NCBI GenBank assembly: GCA_017591395.1
Contig: WEDG01007603.1
Span: 40,093 to 104,092, forward strand
DNA: 64,000 nt
DNA from: Schistocephalus solidus
Lineage: Eukaryota > Platyhelminthes > Cestoda > Diphyllobothriidea > Diphyllobothriidae
Direction: 5' to 3'
Shown here: in pieces, positions 31,990 to 43,900 of the stretch
Layout: every line of letters starts with the position of its first letter
Position numbering within the stretch: position 1 is the stretch's first letter
Made by a program: the position numbers and the translations under genes
The notes under the pieces: model-generated
Seen by the model: only the letters and a program-made list of their open reading frames with translations
What the model was told of the DNA's origin: nothing
Database searches by the model: none

Positions 31990-33080
31990 ATCCTTACTCA
32001 TTATATCCGTCGACAGCCTTGGTCTGATATATTTGAAACGACTTTCAAGTTTACAACCTTTAATTCCGAACCGTGTATTATGGTTAAGGATACAGCTCGA
32101 TAAAACAATGGTCAGCGTTTCTGGATATACTTACCGATTTGGCGTCTTCATTCACTCGCGATACCACATATTGTAGGTCACGAAAGCTTGGGGACAGCAG
32201 AGCGATATCGTTAGCGTTTCCGAGATTATTCGGCCGACTCTCGGATACAAATGCAATGCCGCCAAAACCACGGAGATTTCTTCCGAGAACACTGTGTCAT
32301 AGTTGACCAAAATAGACGCTGTAGATGGCCCTTTGAACGCAATCGCATATCGAACGGTTCGGAGATATTTAGATGAACCAGAACTCTTGAGGCGTTAGAG
32401 CGATATCAGGTTCTGATCATCACTCTGCTTTCGCCGGCACAATCGAGTTCCACTATCTGCTGCAGTAAGTAAGTAGTAGGTCTTCTACAGAGACTCGCAC
32501 TGGACGGGATCGACCTCTGCGGCGAAGTCAAAAAGCAGACGACCGCCGATCGCTGAGGGCCACGACGAGATCCAAAAACGCGCTGCAGCATTAATCTCTA
32601 GTCTTCGTACCCATGCCAAAATCGAAACCCAGCTTGATTGGGCCTCGTATTCGAGTCACGCACACTTAATTCCCCTAAGAATGACAACAGCAAGTACCTT
32701 CACAGCATCGTCGAGGATGTTTCTGCAACGGTGATTCTCGCTCAGCAACAATGACGCAAGAGCCCCGGTCATTATGAATAATCATCTCCCCGCGCCTGTT
32801 CAGTCACCTCATGGAGAGAGGGTGCCGGATTTTCTACACAAGGCTTGTAAATGCCTGTTGCAATACCGTCTTTTCCGGGCGCCTTGTTGTGCAGCCTCCA
32901 TACATCCACCGGCAGGAGGTCACATTGCACTGGATAAGTTGGGGATAAATAGAACTGCTGCAGAGGGAATTGAGAGCCTGGTGGGTTGGTCATCAACTTT
33001 GGGAAGATGCTGCAGTTTAACTTTTGCCGAGTTGTCAGTAATGAAACTGCCGCGAACCTAGCTAACAGGGTCACCTAGTG
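31990..33080 (-). pseudogene. LINE-B-like (RTE/SR2 type) reverse transcriptase remnant
   Basis: Minus-strand pieces in order: LHNKAPGKDGIATGIYKPCV (about 32880-32830), NILDDAVKVLAVVILRGIK, LLFDFAAEVDPVQCESL, and near 32050 GIKGCKLESRFKYIRPRL. These correspond to the start of RT, the AKIF region, the FxDFxxAFDSV box and the FKYLG region of RTE-like LINEs such as LINE-B at 36115-39580. Many stops and shifts make it an old copy. Confidence 0.62.
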
Positions 33081-33449
33081 CAGACAACCTACCCGTAACT
33101 CAAAGGGTAAGTTAGTAGTTTTCATGTGTCACCATTTCCGCTCAATAATTATTGTATTCATCTCCGACCGAAATGGCTGTTATTATCCGACTTTGGCAGC
33201 AGAAATTATTGTTTCAAGTTCTGATTCCAGCCATCTGAGCAGAAAACGCCAAGGTTTTTCTGCGAATTCAGTCACTGCGGTGCCTCTGGCTGAATGCTAG
33301 AGTTTTCAAAGATTGAACACTGACGGCTGTCTTCTCCTTTGACTGGCCGTAAAAGACCGGATTTCTGTTTTATTACATGCGGATCCCGATTAGCCGCAAT
33401 ACGGCAGTGGCAAGTAAAAATATTCGCCGTCGCCACGTCACACAACTGT

Positions 33450-33690
33450 AATTGAGCTCTATGTTATTTTGTAAGGTAGTCGGCATCCCAGACCTCGGTC
33501 CTCCGTCCCCTCCTGACATTATCGCTGCTGGTGAACGTCTGCTTCTTCACCAGATCCGAGAGCCCGCTTTTTTTGCCAATAACCTTCGTCGAAGGCCGTT
33601 CCACTATCCGCCACTTGCCGATGCGCCAGATATCGAGCAGCTAGATTTTACGCTAGGTCGCATATTTTTAAGCTTCTTCTCTTGATCCGA
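33450..33690 (-). mobile_element. LINE-B 5' region fragment (inverted)
   Basis: The minus strand matches the 5' region of LINE-B at 36120-36360 (shared AGTGGCGGA.AGTGGAACGG, GGGTCTGG-type block and GAGGTCTGG.A.GCC). It probably belongs to the same old minus-strand insertion as the RT remnant at 31990-33080, with the middle lost or diverged. Confidence 0.6.
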
Positions 33691-34779
33691 CGTTCAATCT
33701 AGGCTTCTGTCAAAGGTTGACTTTCTGAACTGAAAGTCTTAGTTTGTACACATGACCAACTATTCAGAGAACGAGACGCTCTAGAACTTATGCTTTGGAA
33801 GCCTCCTTACGCGTTGACTCTTTCACCACGTCTTTAATGTGACCTGCATCTAAAATTAAGAATTAACGCAGGCAGTAATCATCCCCGTAGATGGCTCGAT
33901 CGCATCTTCCTCGAAGATAAGAGAGGTTCTAATTTAAATCACATCTTCGAACCCTCGTTTGAGTAGGCGCCTTCAACATGGTAAACAATCAAATTAAGGA
34001 CGGATTTGACTGCTCTATGTTACTATTTTCGGCGCCCGAGAGCCGAATATCAAGTGAACAATGAGCGGTGATTGCTCAACCAATGCTGGTAAGACAGCGA
34101 TCCGTAATACCATGAAATATCGAACCAGCTTACTGGACACTGATGATAGGTGATACAAGTATTACGCCAGTTTTAAATGTATTGTTAACTGTGTATGTAG
34201 GCCTCAGTCTTGTGGCACAGCGTTAATGTTCAGTTAGCGCCACATATGCTGTCTGATGCGAGATTTCAGAAAATTCATGAGAAATAGCTATTTCAGTCTT
34301 TGTCGATCGGTTACGACTATTTACATCCATATTCACAAGTAAACGAGTAAAAATAGTTTTGCCTCTTGAATGTATAACTGACTAACTGATCCATCAATTT
34401 GCAGAAGAGACTCCGTAAATAATTTTGAGATTACAGTAAGCTTCAGTCAAGCCTTTTCAAACGTGGTATTTCTGTTGAGTAGAATGCTGCCAGCAACTAT
34501 CACCACTTAAATGATATTAAGGTTAAAATAACAAATAGCAGTTTTTTTCACTCGTGAACTAAAATTGTGTAGTTTACTACATTTTGAACATAATATCGGC
34601 GCAATTCTGAAATCTCCTGGTAAACTGTCAAGAAAGCATAGAGAAGTGGGGAAGGTTCAGATAGCTTAAGTTTGCTGCTTGACAATGACAGCACTCTATT
34701 TCGATTTCGATGGCCCCTCGTTTGGTGTCACCAATCGCAATTTATATTCTGAAGTTCTTGAACGTCGGATTTAAATCTT
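33691..34779. other. No gene seen; upstream of CYB561
   Basis: AT-rich sequence without recognisable coding or repeat content. It presumably holds the CYB561 promoter, but no motif can be defended. Confidence 0.45.
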
Positions 34780-34799
34780 TTTACTTTCCTTCATTTAAG
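34780..34799 (+). promoter_or_regulatory. Candidate (trans-)splice acceptor upstream of CYB561
   Basis: The pyrimidine-rich tttttactttccttcattt is followed by AAG|GAACAGACAATG, placing an acceptor nine bases before the start codon. The same distance keeps any AUG supplied by a spliced leader in frame (Met-Glu-Gln-Thr-Met-Pro). An ordinary 5'UTR intron would look the same. Confidence 0.45.
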
Positions 34800-34808
34800 G
34801 AACAGACA

Positions 34809-34910
34809 ATGCCGAACACGAACCTTCGAGCCTACGATTCGCTTGACCAACCGCCGGATGCCCCTGAGCAGAGGCACAACGCCTTCGTACCCCTCGTCGT
34901 AGTGGCTCAG
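34809..34910 (+). CDS. CYB561: CYB561 exon 1
   Basis: Residues 1-34 (MPNTNLRAYDSLDQPP onward), a hydrophilic cytosolic N terminus ending VPLVVVAQ at the start of the first helix. Phase 0 donor gtatgc. Confidence 0.88.
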
Positions 34911-37900
34911 GTATGCTACCTGTTCCTTGCCTCCCTAGTTCTGCTCAGATTGCCGGCCTTCTGGCTGTCATCCTCTCTATTGTCTGGATGGGTATTTACG
35001 CTGGTGGCTTTGACTGGTCGCAGCCTGACATCGTCTTCAACTATCACCCTGTCTTCATGGTCCTCGGTCTCGTCTTCTGCTTCGGTGATGGTAAGTGGGT
35101 GCTTTGAGCTTGCTTATCCCTGCCTGCTGTCCGACCTCTCATCCCAAGTGCACGCCTTTGAGTGTGCATGCCTCTGTCTCATGTTTTTGGTCCACTATCA
35201 CATTCACGGATGAGCGCGCATGCGCTTTGTGGTTTGTTTTGCCAGTGCTGAAGCCACAAGAGATTTCGTTTACAACAAATGACGAAAACCATCACTCTCC
35301 CGAGGGCACAGGATGACGTACATGTGATTATGGCCACGTAGACCTGTATATCACATCCACCTTGCTCAAATGGCAACGCAACCTAGATGGATAGACATGC
35401 ACGCTTGCACAGTGCTTGACGAAACTGAATTTACGTCTACACGTCCCATACATGCTCTGGTTTGTGCACTCACACTTAAATAAAATGAAGTCTCGGGTTC
35501 TTTCATCGAGGTTAAATGCCGTAAATACCTCATCTAAAAGGAACTGCTTTACTCTGACACTTACTTCACTGGAAGACCAAGTTATCCCATCAGTTGATAG
35601 CCTTTCAACTCACACTGCTGGCGCACCGAGTATATTATATTAAGGAGAGTATGCGCTGGATCACTGTGAAGAAAGTATCATTAAGGCAAGCCACTTTCGC
35701 TCTTCTTCCATGTTGACTCGCGTAACCGCAGTGCTGCCTGCTTATCGCATGTCCCGAGCCAGTTTGCCTCAGTCTTACTATGCGGTACGAGTGGTAAATC
35801 ACGTTTTTGGGAATGGACTGCATCTGATATGCGCCACCAAAGGATGTCTTGTGAGCTTTACGATGTTTTTATTGCCACCTGTTAATATTGTGTATAAGTG
35901 GTAAAAAATCTAATATTTTGAGGTCGTGAAATATCCTTTGATTAAGTATATTATCTGTCCATTTAGTACTGGTGCCTATAAAGTGTACAACATGAACCAC
36001 ATCCATCGCAAAATCCTATGAGCACTGTACGACGTCTGCTTAAAGAAATGTCTGATTTTACTCGGACAGAATGTATACAGCATGTGATGGGTTACCCGGG
36101 AAGATGGGTTACCCATTAGCCTAGCTACTGGTTACCCGGTGCGTCCACAGGTGGCGGACAGTGGAACGGTCTTTGGTAAAGGTTAGCTGCGAAATAAGCA
36201 GACTCTCGGGTCTGGCAAATAAGCAGTCGCGGACCAACAGCGACAGTTCTACCAGAGTGCGATGTGCTGAGGTCTGGCACGCCAAAATCTTTATAAAAAA
36301 AGCCACAAAGCCCGATGACGGCACTGTGACATGGCGAGTATGAACCGCCATTAAATAAGTTCGCTCGGCCCCGCTGCCTTGTGGCTAGGCTCGTGAGCCA
36401 AAGTGCTAGAGGAGGCAACCTCGAACAAAATATCCGAGCGGCTGTTGGGGACCCGCTCGCACCCACGATCCCCAAGACACCTCATGACAATATGTCCGAA
36501 TATAGTACTACGATCCATGCTACGGCGTTCGCGAGAACCGACGCGCTCCGCAACCCTAGTCCAATGGTGCGGCCGAACAGTATGCGAGCTGGACTAATAA
36601 ATCGGAATCGGACCCTTGGTATAGGATGCTGGAATTTTCGAACGTTCCTGGACCCTGGTACCCAGAGTCTGATGGCGCGCAACCTTTGCCAGTACAACGT
36701 AGACGTATGCTGGTTGTCAGAAGTCCGAATCCCTGACTCAGGTTCTCTGGAAATAAAGATCCCGGGAGCTAACTTACACTTCACCCTGTACCACAGTGTC
36801 CCTCGTGACTTCTCTGGTAGACATGGTGTGGCGATGGCCCTCTCACAACAAGCGAACCGTGCACTGCTTGCTTGGGAACCAGTCAGCGAATGGATGCCCA
36901 TATATGCGACTGAAAGGTCACTTCAAAAACATCCCTATCGTCTCCGTGTACGCGCCAACTTTCGCTGTTGAACAGAGCGACAAAGAGACGTTTTGCTAGC
37001 AACTGCAAGCGTTAGTTGAATGACTCCCGCGCCGTGATCTGTTAGATATTGTGAGGACTCGAATGACCAGACTGGACGTGGTGACTCCACTAACAGTCAC
37101 CTTCTTGGCCATTTGGGGCTTGGTTCTCGATGTTAAAATGGTGAGAGACTGCTAAACCTTTTCTGACCAGAACCGACTGTTTGTCACGAACACGGGCTTC
37201 CAGCACCGCAACAAACACCTGCTAACCTGGTATTCAAACGACGATTATACGGCCAGTCGGATCGACTACATCCTAGTCAGTTCACGGTTTCGCAGCTGGC
37301 TTCATGATAGCAGATCGATGTGTGGTGCCGAGACTGGTAATGCCCATGGGTCTGACCATGTTCTTGCCCGCACCCAAAATGTCAAGTGCTAGGTGCCTCA
37401 ATGTCGCCAAAATCTGGCAACCCGGCACTACTGAGGCTCTGAACAGAGAAATCTGGTCCTGTTTTACTACACGAAGAGACGGAGAAGGCAGCAGTGAGTG
37501 GTCATCACTGAAGGCAGTAGTCTATGGGGCGACTGAGAAAATCCTTGGATATACTCAGCGACGCCGCAGTGATTGGCTCAGCGGAAGAACCCTGCATTTG
37601 CCTGCCCAGACGCCTCGAGCCAGGTCCCGCAACGATGCTTCCTCTCGCCAACTCCGAAGGATGACGGCAAAATCAGCTAGAAAAGACTGGAAGAAATATT
37701 GGGCTGAAATAGAGACCTCAATGGAGCAGCCCTCAAACGTAGGTGACACTCGAAAACTCTACCAAATTATCCGCCATGTTGGTGGTAGGCCCTCTACACT
37801 GAACGACTCTGTTCGCGATATGAATGGCAGCTTTATTGCTGAAAACCCGGCCAAGGTCGAGCACTGGCGTGAGCACTTCCAGAACCTTGTCAACTTCGAT

Positions 37901-40900
37901 ACCGCGACTAGTACCCCCTTACCACTTGCAACGGAGTCTCCTCCCTCCCCTGCCTATGCAGGGTCATGCGACGCCGCTTCTGAAGAACTCACTGATGCCA
38001 TAAGAAGGTTGTGCAACAACGGCCCCTGCAGAGGACGGCATATCCTCTGAAATCTACAAGTCTTGTGTTGACACTGGTGCCCTAGTTCCATGAAGGTATT
38101 GCACAAGTGTGGAGAAACGAGGTCGTTCCCGATGGCTGGGGTTCAGGCATCCTTGTGCCTGTCCACAAGAAGGGAGACAAAACCAGATGAGAAAACTACC
38201 ATGGAATAAGCCTTATCGGCGTTGCTGCTAAAATCTTCGATATTGTCCTTCTCAGGCGATTCCAGGCTGTGCGCGACTCTAGGACGTGGCCCAACCAAGC
38301 CGGATTCCCGTGCTGGGCGTGGATGTATGGACCAAATATTCGCACTAAGGTGAATCCTTCAATTCCGCCATAGTTACCAGCAGCCGATGGCAGTTTGCTT
38401 TGTCGACATAGCCGCCGCGTTCGATTCCGTCCATCATGAATCCTTATGACGGATAATGGCATTGGATGGTCTACCATCGAAAATCATCGCCATTATCAAG
38501 GCCTATTACAGCTCAACCACTGCGCGAGTTTTGGTGCATAACAATCTTTCACAACCATTCGGTATTCGGTCTGGCGTTCGACAAGGTTGTATTTTGGTCG
38601 CCCATCCTGTTCAACTACGCTATCGACTGGATTCTTGGAGAGGTCCTGTATGAAGAGGACGGTGTTGAGCTTGCACCCGGATGCCAGCTGGCTGATCTCT
38701 ACTACGCAGATGCTACCCCCTTACTAGCTTCAAGCTTTAGTTATCTGCAGTCTATGGTGTCGCGGGCGAATGAGATTGCTAAATCGGTCGACTTGTCCGT
38801 AAACGCGGGGAAGACCAACGTTTTTTTCAAGCTGCATCCCTGTCCAGGAGAAGGCACCTCTCGAGGTTGATGGCTCTCATCTTGAAGAGTTAAACGGTTT
38901 CAAATACCTCCGGGGGAGGTTGCTGCCGAATGGACAGAGTAAGAATGACATTGTCTCCCGAATCGATGCTACTCTTCGGGTTTTCTTAAGTCTTAGAATG
39001 TGCCTGTGGACATGACGCGACATTTATATCGCCGCAAATATTCGCATATACCGTGCGTCAGTCCGGTCTGTCCCCTATGGCTGTGAATTCTGGCCTACAC
39101 GCGTGGAAGATGAGCGAAAACTGGAGGCATTTGACCACAACTACTTGAGGACCGTCCTCCGATGGACGTACACAGACTTCGTCTCAAATTAGACAGTCCG
39201 CACTCGCTGCGAAAATATCGCAAGGATATCCTAAGCCATCCAAGAACGACGACTGAGGTGGTTTGGGCACATTCTTCGTAGCCCACTTTACGGGCTCAGT
39301 GTTACTGCCCTTAAACCGGCCCCACTACCCAATTGGAGGCGTCGAAGAGGAGGTTAGCTCAAAACCTGGCTCGACACTGCGTCAGGACATGAAAGTTGTT
39401 CTTGGACCTCCGGTGTTCGGCGTCCGTCGTTGACGAAAAGAATGTATTAAATTCTCCAGGTCTGCTACCGCGGATCGTCACGCGTGGAGGGGCACAATCC
39501 GTGACATAATTGAGGCCGGCTAGATCAGGCATAGTCGCAGCCGTAACAAGTACAAGTAAGTAAGTAAGTATACATTATGTATTTTGGAAACCTTGAATGC
39601 AGGTGTAACTTCAGGTTGGGTTTTTTAAAATCTAAAGACACCCTTTATCCAGGTGTTAACTTTGGACATGACGTAAGTCGCTACCACACGAATCCAAGAA
39701 AAAAATATTATCGTGCGTGTTTTATCTGAAATATATTTGAATTTATAAGGGCGTCGAACTCGATAGAAAAATGCATACTAATTAAGTTTTGTCGTTTTTG
39801 ACAGAGTGTAGTTTTTGCTGGTGACCGAGTAGAAGCATGTTCAAAAGCCGGTATCTTGGTGTGATTTGAATATGTTGGGATTATACTACACAAGAATTAA
39901 TATAACAATACTACACAGGTATTCCTTTTGAATCGAATTTTTTTGCATGAGATAGCACATACTGTAGTCGTTAACGACAGTCGGACTGTCAGTTTATCCT
40001 TCGGTCCCCTCATCCGTATTCGCTTAAATATGCAAAATCATAAATTTTACTGGAAGATCGTTATTTTTTTCACTAGGGTAGCACGTTCTGGAATTAGATT
40101 GGAATTAGAAGGTAATCGCACCCGGCACCCATTTAGCAGCTGGAATATATAGGTTCTAATCAGCTGGTCTGATTAAATATTATATCAGTCGATCGGTCGG
40201 TAATATAAAGTGTATAAGGTCCTTGCAAAATCGCCTCTGATGTTCTTTCTTCTCTTTAAATTTCCGAAGTCGATAGTGCGCATCTGTTATAAAGGATCCA
40301 AGAATTTGATAGCCATAGCGGATGGAAGCTTGACAGCCCTGTGATGCCAGTTTCACCCGCACAGACTTTGGTAGAATCCTTTTGCTTTGAAATTGGTCTA
40401 AAAAGGATAATTGTTTTGGAGTTAAACATTCACGAATTACGCACTTTTCCACTATCGAGCATAGAACAAAAAAACGAGCCTTGGGCTTGCTGGCTTTCTT
40501 AGCACTGCACGTAACCTACCGTTACCCTTTGCTTGCTCGGGTATGTGACAAATGGGACTGGGCGAATCAATTTTAAGTGCCTGGGCAACTGTCTTAGAGC
40601 AGGGTTAAGGGTATGGTCTTATTTTGGGTCTCTGGATCGTCGCACCCACAATTCTGCCAATAATTTCGAGAGTAATAAAGCTAAGCCAAAAAGTTGGCTG
40701 TTTGAGGGGGTAAGCAAGAACAGATGCGGATCAGCAAACAGAACAAGGTGCGGCTAATTCGGTTTTCAAAGAAGGTGGTTAGGCGACCTCAAGGATATAG
40801 AGGGAAGCGCAACAATGGAGAAAAAAGTGGCGGAAAGCAGAACGGTATGTGAAAACACAGAAAACAACAAATCGCTGGACGAAACGGAACTCGCCTATTT

Positions 40901-43900
40901 AGCCAGCTAGCACCAGTAAGCAATCGGAAAGGCAGAAAACGAAGTACCGACCCGAACATGAATGTATAAGGGAACAACAACAAAATTGAGAACATGTAGA
41001 ATGGAATGACGCGTCTAGTTCGTTACGGAGCGAGCGCACAGGACTCTTTGCTTAGTACCGACATTTTTTCCCCAAGTACCAATGTCAGCCCACGTACAAA
41101 AATCGCCCCATCTTAAGATTGCAGCTAAATAAAGGTTGTGTTTTCGAATACGGACGTTTTGTTCTATGAGATTCAGAAAAGTTGTCCAATCAAGAGGAAC
41201 TCTGCGTGATCTAACGACAGCCCATTAAGAGAACTTCATCGATCCGATGTTAGCTGTTTTTCATACGCATCTGTACCGTTTAAATAGAGTTTTTCCAGAA
41301 CTGTTATTTACTTCAAGGATACTGATTGATTGATTATCTCTCAGTTTGGGTCACAGTCGGCACAAAAACAATCTCAGACCATGTTTCTGTATGTGAATGC
41401 ATTTTTAGGCTGAAATAACGTGCAAGTGGCCTGGGCATGCTCATTTGCCACAAGCTCTCACTGGTCAGTGGAAGCACTGACTTGACAGTGTGTTCATTTT
41501 CTTGGATAGCATGCTTTCTCCAAATCCAACTGACGACTGTGAGTTTCCGAACTCTACTTCGTCATACCTAAATTGCCTAATTAAACGCAAATTTCCCGTT
41601 AGCATGGAAACTCAAAGTACGGGTCTCAGGATGCACTTAGATAGGACTGGTGCCGAAAGAGCTGACTTTAAACTACCTACTTGTACGTATTTTGTTTAGC
41701 ACCGCCGTTATATATTGGGTTTCCCCATGATCCATTAAGTTGTCATCTCCTATCGACAGATGCCATTTCGGAGCAGACTTCCCGGCAGTAAGTGAACCAG
41801 TCAACCACAGTATTTAGGGATCTGCACTTCTTCCAGCGCTATTCCTTGCTCTAAAGATAAATCTTGGTCCACAATTTCATGAATCTTCAAATTAAGATAG
41901 AATACTCCGTTCAAATCACAATAATGTGGGAGTTCGTTTCCCATTCTTACTGATTGAGCAGACTGGTAACCCTTTCTTCTGCACCTCCACACCGGCACGT
42001 TCTATCCACGAACCTTCTTGTTCGTGAATATTACCGGCCAAACGCACATGCAGCAAGATTTTCCTTCTACCAAGTGACCATGTCGGAAGAGACATCGTGA
42101 CACCGCTTCTTCACTGCTCACCAATTCGATATAAAACTCGTAATAAAATTCTAAAGAGTATGCTGAAGTATGAACACAAATTTTGGTAGGAATCACGCTG
42201 TGGTAGCATCGCATTGTCATTATTGCGCTCCCACTTAGAAATGCCTTTTTATTTGAGGTACATTCCGGGCTTTTATGAATTTCAGCGCGTAACATATGCC
42301 CACTAGCTAAGCACTGTTTAAATCCTTAAAAAGGAAGCTGGGAGTTTTTCTATTCAGTAGCTGCCTTTTAATTAACCAACTGGCTTCCAACGTCCATTGC
42401 TTCCTATCTGACCTCTGAATTTCTGCCCTCCAAAAAGCTTCGTCTAAATCTCTGTACGAGTTCAGTTTCCTTGGATTTTCCTCATTTTGGGGTCAGCGGC
42501 TGTAAGCCAACATTGATCCTCATCACAGTCCTCGCAAATGGACTCCGTTTAGCGGTTTTATTTGGCATTTTTGCGCATACCGTGTTTGCCTCGTCAGCAT
42601 GGATACACTCGCATTTTTTCACCTGTCGACTGACTGTCCACTCTGCAAATGCAGCCTCAACAACATCGATCCGCGCTGATGCCGTTAGTAGGCAACGCGA
42701 GACAACTGGGTTTTAAATAGCAGAATCCAAATCGGTCCTTTTTACTAATCCGTCTTATTATTGTTTTGACGTAAGCAGACAGAAAAAATACTTATTGGAT
42801 TATATTTCACGGTAAAACCCTAAATGGTTGCTTTCTCCCTCTTCTATCGCGAAAATAAGAGTTTTGTCTTTGAGTAGTTCGAATGCAAATCCACCTGTCC
42901 CGCCCCGTACGTGAGCTGGGTTTTGGTATGCCTTCTATCCTGTTTTCTTTTTCCGATATCCTCCTTAACATTTCATTTTGACCGTCATCGCCTCTTCGAC
43001 ACGAAGGAAATTCAGAAAAGATAGGGCATACTTCTTAGTCTAGCTGCATTCTATCCGGCTTGTCCACACGTGACGGCTAGTTAAACTATTTCAGCTAAGG
43101 TTGGTCGTAAAATAGCCCTGTCGGATCTTACGAATAAGTGGCGGTAGAGCATACAAATAGAATGCCTTCGGGAGTGTGTAAATCCAGATCACACTAATAT
43201 CAAGATATGTCGACTGTTGCCTACCCTATACTAAGGCTTTATACCCGTCTGACAAAATCTCGGAACCTTAAACTTTTTTGGCAGATGTTCAGAGGCAAAT
43301 ATTGACATTCGAGTGCAGGAACCAGGAGGAGCATTCCTTACCAAATCCACCTCACTCAGCTGCTGTCTGGAGGGCACAATACCCAGGTTTTTGCATGACC
43401 TGAGGTTTATGGTCTGTGCTCAATGACGGGCATTCGCGAGGAGCTGATGGTGTGAACTGGGAAAAAAATTCTGTCAACTTGCCGTAAAAGTGTCAACCTG
43501 GATTACAGCCAAATACAAAAGTGATTTCCTATAAAAAATCAACAGTACTAAATATCTTTATCGCCTCATCTTCCTTCCTCTTCAGCCATGCTCGTCTACC
43601 GCGTCTTCAGAATGTTTCCGAAACTGCCAGTGAAGGTTGTTCATGCGATCCTCATGCTCCTCAGTCTGCTATTTGCCGTTGTCGGTCTAAAGGCTGCTTT
43701 CGATTCGCACAATTTGCGTGGCATTCCCAACCTGTACAGCATACATAGCTGGGTTGGCATAACCGTCGCGGTCCTCTTCGCATTACAGGTACGCGTTTAT
43801 GGATGTTTGCTAACTGCTTCATGTTACCCTGTAAAAATACTCCTTCCTTAATGAGCTTACTTCCTTCAATCCCTCAGTACCTGAAACGTAAACGTACTTA

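Larger units (their letters stand above)
36115..39580 (+). mobile_element. LINE-B: near full-length RTE/SR2-like non-LTR retrotransposon
   Basis: Plus-strand order: a 5' region (36115-36590, partly duplicated at 33450-33690 and 47030-47170), an APE-type endonuclease, an RT, and a short tandem AAGT tail at 39546-39573. Tandem-repeat tails are usual in RTE-type LINEs. It inserted in intron 2 of CYB561 in the sense direction. Numerous stops and frameshifts and a mutated RT catalytic box show it is inactive. Confidence 0.85.
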
